Of a stretch of DNA of 7,302 bases, positions 1 to 6,494 are shown piece by piece; position 1 is the first letter of the stretch, and each line of letters starts with the position of its first letter. The DNA comes from UBA7485 sp050945075. Lineage in GTDB: Bacteria; Bacillota; Clostridia; Eubacteriales; Eubacteriaceae. The stretch covers positions 1 to 7,302 of the forward strand of contig JBMNSG010000120.1 of NCBI GenBank assembly GCA_050945075.1, given 5' to 3'. The translations under genes and the position numbers were made by a program. Below the pieces are notes generated by a model that was given only the letters and a program-made list of their open reading frames with translations, had not been told where the DNA came from and ran no database searches.

Positions 1-8
1 TTAAATTC

Positions 9-37
9 AAAAAAGCACAGACGCATGGCCTGTGCTT
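9..37 (-). terminator. Rho-independent terminator after the last glycosyltransferase gene
   Basis: On the minus strand a perfect 8-bp stem (AAGCACAG / CTGTGCTT, plus-strand arms 30-37 and 13-20) can be extended by a G-U and a C-G pair to leave a five-base CATGC loop. The stem runs into a T-run: six T on the minus strand (14-9), two of them inside the stem. The hairpin starts 11 bases after the TAA stop. The T-run is short, so termination may be partial. The position directly after a gene and the lack of any open frame in the last 47 bases support the end of a transcript or a strong attenuation point. Confidence 0.75.
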
Positions 38-47
38 GCAGTAATGA

Positions 48-2174
48 TTAATATTCTGTTTTGATTCTGAAATCTGCATGTCCGAGTGATAGATTGGGAT
101 TATACATGGGATCGTTATCCAGAAGCGGGCCCCATTTGCTGACTACCTTGCGCATTTCACTCATCATCCTGTTTTTCTTGGCCCGCGTGGTTTCATAACC
201 GCGGGAAACAGATTCGTGATGATACAGTACTGCTGCAGGATCGTAAACACCGTAATAACCGGCATCGGTCAGAGCACAGCACAGATCGACATCATTGAAG
301 GCAACGGCTATATTTTCATCAAAACCGCCCACCTGTTCAAATTTCTTTCTGTCCAGCATCAGGCAGGCCGCCGTTACGCATGAATAATTGGTTACCGCTG
401 CCAGCTTGCTAAAGTAACCGGGATCATCTTTTGGATAATGATAATGGATATGACCGGCTATCCCGCCAATTCCCAGCACGACACCGGCATGCTGGATTGT
501 ATCGTCCGGATACAGCAGCTTTGCTCCTACGGCGCCGGTATAATCATGCTGCGCGAATCCCAGCATACTCCTCATCCATTCCGGTGCTACGACTTCGGTA
601 TCGTCATTCAAAAACAACAGATATTCGCCCGTTGCGTGCTGCACCGCAAGATTGTTAATTCTGGAATAATTAAACGGAATATCAATCCGAACAACCTTGA
701 CCTGCGGGTAACTTTCCTGCAAGTCTTTAAATACCTGCATGGTTTCCGGATTAACGCTGCCATTATCCGCAATGACAATTTCATAATTCGAATAATCTGT
801 TTTCTGGCATACCGAATCGATACAGCGTTTAAGCACTTCAGGATTGTCTCGAGTCGGAACAATCACACTGACTTTGGGATTCCCGACTATATCGTAGGCT
901 ACATCGTAAATTCCGGGGAATTTTCCCGGTGTGACCGTTCCCGGCGTACCGCGTCTTTCCAGAGCATCGCTGACTGCTTTGATTCCACTGTCGTAAGCAT
1001 AGTTTTTGGCACTTGCCTGGGCAGCTGTTGATTCAGGAAGCATCCGCCAGTGATAAAGAATTTTCGGTATATGGGCAATACGGTCAGTCTGTTCGACCGC
1101 ACGCAGAATCAGATCATGGTCCTGGGCACCTTCATATCCCGGGCGGAAGCCGCCGATCTGATCCAGCAGTTCTTTCCGGAAGACGGAAAAATGGCAGATG
1201 TAATTTCCCGCCAGCAGCGAGTCTGGAGCATAATCGCTTTTAAAATACGGTTTGGACCGCTTTCCTCTGGCGTCTATTTTATCTTCATCACTGTAAATCA
1301 GATCGAGGCCAGGCTGTTCGTTGAGCAGGCTTACGACTTCGTAAAGAGCATTGGGGGCCAGTTCGTCATCATGGTCGAGAAGGCCCACAAATTCTCCAGA
1401 AGCCATATCAAGCGCTATATTGGAAGCACGGCAGATATGCCCGTTTTCTTTTCGGAAATCGACTTTAATTCTGCTGTCAGATTCTGGAAGGCTTTCCATA
1501 TAGCGGATCAGCGAACGATCTGTCGAGCAGTCATCTGCCAGACACAGTTCCCAGTTCTGGTATTGCTGGTTTTCAACGGATTCCACCAGTTTTTTCAGGT
1601 ATTCCGGTTTGACATTATAAACCGGTACTGCCAGAGAAATCAGCGGTTTTTCCGCAAAAGCGTCAATTCTCCGTTGAATTCTTTCCGGATTACCCTTGCC
1701 TTCATTTTCCCTGATCCATTCCTGATAATCAGGTCCGAGGCCGGGCACATTGTCCATAAGCTTACGCTTGAGCAGTTTTCTCCCGTTTCGGGTCAGATAC
1801 GGCTTGATGTGAGCCAATGCGTGAATGGCCAGCAGACTTGGACTGCCCGCTTCATGAATTTCACAGTAAGGAAGATTCAGATTCAAAACCGTCTGCTCGT
1901 GTTCGAGAGGCGTGGTAAAGTCAAGCTTCAGTTTGCCCTTGAGCTCCCGCAGTTTGACTTCAATGATAAAACCGGCTCTGACTCTGGCGTTCTTCCCGGT
2001 TGGATCGTCCAGATCCGGTCTGTCTTCACGGAGAATCTGAACATCCTCGATGGGTTCGTCGGCACTGATGTGAATTTCTGCTTCGTCACCGACATAATCT
2101 GCCAGAACCCATCCTCTGATTTTTACGGTCGAGTCAGAAGGTTCTCTGACTAATAGATCTATATTGGATTTCAT
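48..2174 (-). CDS. Tandem GT2-family glycosyltransferase with two intact catalytic domains
   Basis: This 708-residue protein is a paralogue of the gene just upstream and probably extends the same polysaccharide, possibly with two different linkages. Residues 1 to about 105 are the beta-rich module (VKIRGWVLAD at 17-26, VRAGFIIEV). A basic linker follows (RNGRKLLKRKL, 129-139). The first GT2 domain covers about 175-405: LAVPVYNV, CLADDCSTD (211-219), metal-binding LLDHDDELAP (265-274), SDEDKID (295-301), GAQDHDLILR (349-358), LYHWR (373-377). The second covers about 433-665: VSVIVPTRDNPE, VIADNGS (467-473), FLNDDTEV (521-528), GAVGAKLLYPDDTIQHAG, FNDVDLC (626-632, the usual catalytic-acid region) and YHHESVSRG (651-659). 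The end DNDPMYNPNLSLGHADFRI is typical of bifunctional GT2 enzymes often annotated as rhamnosyltransferases. The sugar is not predictable here. There is no membrane segment, so it acts at the cytoplasmic face. The TAA stop is followed within 11 bases by a probable terminator. Confidence 0.93.
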   Translation of the reverse strand: MKSNIDLLVREPSDSTVKIRGWVLADYVGDEAEIHISADEPIEDVQILREDRPDLDDPTGKNARVRAGFIIEVKLRELKGKLKLDFTTPLEHEQTVLNLNLPYCEIHEAGSPSLLAIHALAHIKPYLTRNGRKLLKRKLMDNVPGLGPDYQEWIRENEGKGNPERIQRRIDAFAEKPLISLAVPVYNVKPEYLKKLVESVENQQYQNWELCLADDCSTDRSLIRYMESLPESDSRIKVDFRKENGHICRASNIALDMASGEFVGLLDHDDELAPNALYEVVSLLNEQPGLDLIYSDEDKIDARGKRSKPYFKSDYAPDSLLAGNYICHFSVFRKELLDQIGGFRPGYEGAQDHDLILRAVEQTDRIAHIPKILYHWRMLPESTAAQASAKNYAYDSGIKAVSDALERRGTPGTVTPGKFPGIYDVAYDIVGNPKVSVIVPTRDNPEVLKRCIDSVCQKTDYSNYEIVIADNGSVNPETMQVFKDLQESYPQVKVVRIDIPFNYSRINNLAVQHATGEYLLFLNDDTEVVAPEWMRSMLGFAQHDYTGAVGAKLLYPDDTIQHAGVVLGIGGIAGHIHYHYPKDDPGYFSKLAAVTNYSCVTAACLMLDRKKFEQVGGFDENIAVAFNDVDLCCALTDAGYYGVYDPAAVLYHHESVSRGYETTRAKKNRMMSEMRKVVSKWGPLLDNDPMYNPNLSLGHADFRIKTEY

Positions 2175-2176
2175 AT

Positions 2177-2189
2177 TTTTCCTGTTCCT
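2177..2189 (-). promoter_or_regulatory. Tandem AGGA-type ribosome binding site for the last glycosyltransferase gene
   Basis: The 18-base gap between the TGA at 2195-2193 and the ATG at 2174 reads, on the minus strand, CAGGAACAGGAAAAAT. It holds two AGGA cores, 5 and 11 bases before the start codon. Either could serve; the nearer lies at a slightly short distance and the farther at a slightly long one. The gap is too short for a separate promoter, which supports cotranscription. Confidence 0.55.
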
Positions 2190-2192
2190 GTA

Positions 2193-4214
2193 TCAATAAT
2201 CGATAAACGAAGCTGCTGACCCGCCCGGCTGTACATTCGGATTGATATACGGATCTATAAGCCTGTCCTGCGGGTATTTGCGCAGCAATCCGGCAAGTTC
2301 CGCACCACCGCCATTTTCATTGGTATCATTGATCATAACTGCTTCCGGGACGAAAACCGTCTGCAGTCCCTGCTGTCTGAAACGGATCGAAAGATCAATA
2401 TCCTGTTCCTCAGACGCAAGTCCGGTATCAAAGCAGCCGTTTTCCATGAACGGAGCCTTTCTGACCATCAGACAGTCCAGACTGACCGCAAATACATCCT
2501 GCGGTGCATCCAGCCTGAAATAATAACCCAGATCATAATCCGTCTGGTCTACCATCGGTACGTAACGGTGACCGTGTTCTACAGAAACGCCGGCATTAAT
2601 CACTCTGAATGCATTATTCAGGATTTTCGGGCCGCAGATACCGACTTCCGGCAGTCTGGCGAAATTCACCATTTTTTTCAGCCACTGCTTATTTTCCGGA
2701 CGCAGATTTTCATCGATGAAAACCAGCAGTTCCCCATTGGCTTTACGAGCTGCATAATTTCTCAGGTAAGCCTGGCTTCTGTTCGCATTATCATCGATAA
2801 ATCGAATCCTGGGATCCTCTGTAAAAACAGGACAGTTCACAGCGACAACTTCAAAATCAGGATAATCCGTTACCGACAGAACTTCTCCGGCGGCGAAAGC
2901 GCGCATGGCTCCGTCAGAACCATGAGTGCCTGCAATAATAACAGAAACCTTCGGAAATTTTCCCGGGAAATAATCAATCTGATAGGTTCCGTAATTTTCG
3001 CCTATCCTGACATCCGCCGGAATATGGCAGCTGCTCAGATAATCCTCCAAGACCTTTTTCCCGGCTTCATAAGCGTACATTTTCGCTTCCGGATTCTCTG
3101 CAACCGAGCCGCGAACCGCACGCCAGTGATACAGGATTTCCGGAATATGACCGACTTCTTTTGCCTGTCGTGCTGTCCGCTGGACAAAATCATAGTCCTG
3201 GGCACCGTTGTAATCCGGATTAAGCAGACCAGAACGACAGGCCAGATCTCTTTTCACCGCTACAAAATGCGTAATGTAATTATGATAATTCAGCAGTACC
3301 GGATTCCAGTCCGGCTTGAAGAAAGGATCGAAACGAGTTCCTTCTTCATCAATTTTATCTTCGTCGGAGTAAATAAATTCCGCATCCGGGTGCGCCTGTA
3401 CATAAGAAGCCATATGTGCAAGGGCAAAGGGATCCAGCAGGTCGTCATTATCCATAAAGGCAATGAAATCCCCTGAGGCTAAACCGATAGCTGTATTGGT
3501 GGCTCTAGAAATATGACCGTTCTTTTCACGGTAAGCGACCTTGATCTGCGGATACTTCTCTGAGTATTCCTCCAGAACCTTCCTCACGTGCGGCTTTGTC
3601 GAACAGTCGTCAGCAATGCAGAGCTCCCAGTTCTGATAACTCTGTGCGATTACGGAATCAATAAATTCCCGCAGCCATTTTTCGTCGATATTATAAACAG
3701 GTGTCACAATTGAAAACAGCGGTCCATTTTCAGAGCTGGCAACCGGAGCAGCAGTCGGGTGTTCTGCGCACCACAACAGATATGGATCCGGTGGTGTTGC
3801 TGGTACCGGCTCCGGTTCAGGCATCCGCAGGACCTTTTTAACTGCTGTTTTCATTCCTGTTTTAAGCCTCTGTCGAATTGACGGTTCTTCTTTTACCGGA
3901 ACCGGAAACGAACAGATATACTCGGTATCGGGTTCATCCCCGGATGAACGGAAATAAATCTGATCAATTTTGTCTCTCCAGTCGCCCTGAAGCGTCAGCG
4001 AAAAGCCAAAATTATTTTTCCTGTGTACCTGAAACAGATCATTGATATCATAACGGGGAAACTGTTTATACTCTATAACCGGCAGATCTTCATCTGTTAC
4101 CGGTACCAGAGATGCTGCGCTTGCCGCGTCTATTCCCCACCCGTTTATACTTGTTGTATCAGAATCCGGTGTGTATTCCACCAGATCTGCATTAATAATC
4201 AGATTATGCTGCAT
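2193..4214 (-). CDS. Tandem GT2-family glycosyltransferase, second catalytic domain apparently degenerate
   Basis: A 673-residue protein that probably adds sugars from nucleotide donors to a lipid-linked glycan at the inner membrane face. Residues 1 to about 105 form a beta-rich module (INGWGID, FPRYDINDLF, NNFGFSL) shared in pattern with the next gene. A Pro/Glu-rich linker lies at 132-144. The first GT2 domain (about 165-390) is intact: FSIVTPVYN, CIADDCST (199-206), metal-binding FMDNDDLLDP (253-262), SDEDKID (283-289), GAQDYDF (337-343) and LYHWR (361-365). A second GT2-like domain follows (about 420-640), starting PKVSVIIAG and showing VGICGPKILNNAF and ASEEQDIDLSIRFRQQG. However, its nucleotide-binding and DxD positions are altered: VAVNCPV where the paralogue has VIADNGS, and FIDENLRP where it has FLNDDTEV. 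It ends with YINPNV, a variant of the YNPNL ending. The donor, acceptor and linkage cannot be read from sequence. Nine bases separate it from the gene before and 18 from the gene after. Confidence 0.9.
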   Translation of the reverse strand: MQHNLIINADLVEYTPDSDTTSINGWGIDAASAASLVPVTDEDLPVIEYKQFPRYDINDLFQVHRKNNFGFSLTLQGDWRDKIDQIYFRSSGDEPDTEYICSFPVPVKEEPSIRQRLKTGMKTAVKKVLRMPEPEPVPATPPDPYLLWCAEHPTAAPVASSENGPLFSIVTPVYNIDEKWLREFIDSVIAQSYQNWELCIADDCSTKPHVRKVLEEYSEKYPQIKVAYREKNGHISRATNTAIGLASGDFIAFMDNDDLLDPFALAHMASYVQAHPDAEFIYSDEDKIDEEGTRFDPFFKPDWNPVLLNYHNYITHFVAVKRDLACRSGLLNPDYNGAQDYDFVQRTARQAKEVGHIPEILYHWRAVRGSVAENPEAKMYAYEAGKKVLEDYLSSCHIPADVRIGENYGTYQIDYFPGKFPKVSVIIAGTHGSDGAMRAFAAGEVLSVTDYPDFEVVAVNCPVFTEDPRIRFIDDNANRSQAYLRNYAARKANGELLVFIDENLRPENKQWLKKMVNFARLPEVGICGPKILNNAFRVINAGVSVEHGHRYVPMVDQTDYDLGYYFRLDAPQDVFAVSLDCLMVRKAPFMENGCFDTGLASEEQDIDLSIRFRQQGLQTVFVPEAVMINDTNENGGGAELAGLLRKYPQDRLIDPYINPNVQPGGSAASFIDY

Positions 4215-4223
4215 GCTGATACT

Positions 4224-6494
4224 CTACTTTCCAAGCTTTCTACGCAGCCTGTTCATGGCATCGCGAACCGGTGCCGTCATTTTCCACGACTTGCTGTTGA
4301 TAAATGAAGACAGCAGCACTTCCATCTGCGACATCCGGGCTTCCATGGCTGTTATTTTTTCCTGTTGCTGTTCAATACAAGCTGTCTTCTGTCTGTTCTC
4401 TGTTTCCAGATCAGCAATCGTATGCGGCAGTTTTACATCGATCAGTTTCTGCGCTTCTCCGAAGATATGATTGGTCTGAGCAACATACCGGCCTGTTACA
4501 ACCAGTGCGTCAAGGCCGCAAAAATCCCCGTTAATGATGACCAGCGGGTCATCAGAATAGAAGAACCAGTCATTCCCGTCTATATTCGCATTGACCGGAA
4601 CCAGCTCCAGATCATTGTCGGTTTCCGCAATGCCGGCATTCCCGATCATTGCCGGACAGGAACATGGATCCCAACGCAGCCGGACAGGATCCTTACCGCC
4701 GTTTTTCTGTTTCAGACCGGTTAAATCAAAGCGTGTCGTAAACCGGTTGTCATAGATCTTAAGCGGCTGTCTGACGGTATTGGCTTCAGTAAAACCATTG
4801 CCAAAATCAGCATAAAGCACGGATTCCTGATTGTAACGGTTGAGCTGATTATTCAGCATGGTATCACTGTTCACCTGAAATCCGAAATATTGTTCGACCG
4901 TGTGATTGGCGACATATTCTTCGTTAAAGTGATCGTGCCAGCTCTGGAACAGAGCATTGTCAGCTATATCTACAGCTGCCATATTCAGAAGTTCTTCAAA
5001 TGTGAAGGCTTCATGAATTTTTTCTTCCTGCATCCAGGCCATATACAGACTGCGCCAGATAATAAAGTCTACCGGAACCGCAAAATCAAACACCCATTCG
5101 TAATCGATGATATATTCGTCTTTTCCACTCAGGATGATATTCGGGAAAATCATGTCTACGTTGCTGACCGGATGACACAGGAACGCTTCGGTCGATTCCG
5201 AAGTTCCGAATACTTCCCTGAAAGCAGGGGTATAGTAATCTGAGCGTTTTTCAGCACCGTTACGAAGCTTCGAACAAAATTCTTCCAGCGTTTTCTTAAA
5301 TGCACCGATACTTCCGGCGGCCAGCTCTTCAAGCATCCTGTCAAGCAGACTCGGTCCCTTAATGAAGTCAAATTCCAGGGCCTGGTCATATTCTTTAACA
5401 GGTGCATTCAGATATCCGCAATACTCCGGATATTTCTGGTAATAAGAATACATCTGCTGAAGATGCTGTTCCGAATCCGGGAACATCGCTTTTTTAACGA
5501 TTCTTCTGGAATCACTATCATTAAACATGACTGTCTGCAGGCAGAATTTTTTTCTTCGAAGCAGGGGCAGTTTGACAAAATCGATATCTTCTGACGCTTT
5601 TGAAATGGGCGCACCTGAAACTTCGATCAGGAAAGAATTAAAGAAACTTCCGAGTATATTTTCTTTCTTTAACACCTGTTCAAATTCATGTTCGCTGAAC
5701 AGAACCAGCCGGTTTGCATTAAAAGAGTAATCATGCAGACTGGAATCCGCCATATCCAGCGTCTGATCCGTGAAAACAGCTGTAGGAAACTTGTAATCAG
5801 GAGCCGGGTAGTATAGCTTCTGGTATTCAAAGCCAGCTTCCCGAACCAGATCCTGCAGTTCATTTCTGGAAAATGTCCTGACAAAATCGATTCCCCGGTA
5901 GTTGTTCAATCCGGAAAACAGACTGCTTGTATGATCCTCGGGCGCACCGTTCAAATATTTCATTCCCAGTCTGTTTTCGATGGCGATCAGAATCACGCCG
6001 TCCGGTTTTAACAGGGCTTTGAGCTGTTTAAGAAAATCCGTATAGGGATTTTCTGTTTTCGTAAAACTGGCAGCATACTCCAGCACGCCGTTCAGAATAA
6101 TATAATCGTATTTTTCCGTAAACGCGATATTGTGGAAATTACCGCTGATAATTTCCAGATTATCGCAGTCTTTGTTGCGTTCATAATTAACAGAGCTGCG
6201 TCTCTTTGTCAGTTCGACCGAGGTGACCTTGCGAACTTTCCTGCAGAAAAGTCCGGTCAGCGCGCCGCATCCGGCCCCGACCTCCAGAAGCGATGCTTCC
6301 GGATTAAAGGGATACCAGCTGAGAATATTCTCACGAAAATCACTGAGATGGTAAAGAGACGGCCATCGGCAGTCTTCCTGAAGAAACTTTTCCTTTGACT
6401 GGCCGTTTTTAAAAAGAGTCAACAGCTCGTCTTCCATGGCACCGTCAGAATAGCCGTCTTCATTCTGATAAAAAGACAAATTCAGCTTTGCCAT
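4224..6494 (-). CDS. WbdD-like fusion: SAM methyltransferase, kinase-like domain, beta module and C-terminal coiled coil (putative chain-capping enzyme)
   Basis: This is a 756-residue cytosolic protein with no signal peptide or membrane segment. Residues 45-225 form a class I methyltransferase: motif I LLEVGAGCGALT (69-80), acidic residue after strand 2 in SVELTKRR (Glu94), YDYIILNGVLEY (129-140), and LLKPDGVILIAIENR (161-175). Residues about 315-490 look like a small kinase of the aminoglycoside-phosphotransferase type: a possible ATP lysine in RIVKKAMFPD (331-340), a hinge-like FDFIKGPSLLDRM, a catalytic-loop pattern Asp447-x4-Asn452 and a metal Asp464 in IIDYEW. Residues about 575-675 are beta-rich (VRLRWDP, then ACPAMIG-like strands), of a kind I associate with polysaccharide-cluster enzymes. 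Residues about 689-735 are a predicted coiled coil (LETENRQK, QQQEKITAMEARMSQ), followed by a basic tail with SKSWKMTAPVR. The methyltransferase-kinase-coiled coil order is that of WbdD, which caps O9/O9a chains with phosphate and methyl and sets length. The inferred role is chain termination before Wzt export. Methyltransferase is near certain, kinase likely, capping a hypothesis. Confidence 0.85.
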   Translation of the reverse strand: MAKLNLSFYQNEDGYSDGAMEDELLTLFKNGQSKEKFLQEDCRWPSLYHLSDFRENILSWYPFNPEASLLEVGAGCGALTGLFCRKVRKVTSVELTKRRSSVNYERNKDCDNLEIISGNFHNIAFTEKYDYIILNGVLEYAASFTKTENPYTDFLKQLKALLKPDGVILIAIENRLGMKYLNGAPEDHTSSLFSGLNNYRGIDFVRTFSRNELQDLVREAGFEYQKLYYPAPDYKFPTAVFTDQTLDMADSSLHDYSFNANRLVLFSEHEFEQVLKKENILGSFFNSFLIEVSGAPISKASEDIDFVKLPLLRRKKFCLQTVMFNDSDSRRIVKKAMFPDSEQHLQQMYSYYQKYPEYCGYLNAPVKEYDQALEFDFIKGPSLLDRMLEELAAGSIGAFKKTLEEFCSKLRNGAEKRSDYYTPAFREVFGTSESTEAFLCHPVSNVDMIFPNIILSGKDEYIIDYEWVFDFAVPVDFIIWRSLYMAWMQEEKIHEAFTFEELLNMAAVDIADNALFQSWHDHFNEEYVANHTVEQYFGFQVNSDTMLNNQLNRYNQESVLYADFGNGFTEANTVRQPLKIYDNRFTTRFDLTGLKQKNGGKDPVRLRWDPCSCPAMIGNAGIAETDNDLELVPVNANIDGNDWFFYSDDPLVIINGDFCGLDALVVTGRYVAQTNHIFGEAQKLIDVKLPHTIADLETENRQKTACIEQQQEKITAMEARMSQMEVLLSSFINSKSWKMTAPVRDAMNRLRRKLGK
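4227..4232 (-). promoter_or_regulatory. Weak Shine-Dalgarno for the first tandem glycosyltransferase gene
   Basis: The minus strand reads GGAAAG at the extreme end of the upstream gene, 12 bases before the ATG at 4214. The match is poor and the spacing long. Translation may lean on ribosomes terminating at the TAG at 4226-4224, nine bases upstream of the start. The start is still preferred: the beta module begins directly after it and the next in-frame Met is at residue 121. Confidence 0.4.

Noticed and set aside
1490..1570. Similarity to the segment around 3600-3680, possible direct DNA repeat
   Set aside because: Both encode the conserved QNWELC...ADDCST part of paralogous GT2 domains; similarity is at protein level with many silent differences.
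1050..2153. 367-codon open frame on the plus strand
   Set aside because: It lies wholly opposite a well-supported glycosyltransferase gene, in exact antisense codon register, with no recognisable family and no clear ribosome binding site. Stop avoidance follows from the sense gene's lack of TTA/CTA/TCA.
2568..3476. 302-codon open frame on the plus strand
   Set aside because: Same situation opposite the first tandem glycosyltransferase; the translation is Ile/Arg/Phe-rich with no family pattern.
3783..3821. Low-complexity stretch suggestive of a short DNA repeat
   Set aside because: It encodes the Pro/Glu-rich interdomain linker of the 673-residue enzyme; no repeat unit extends beyond this.
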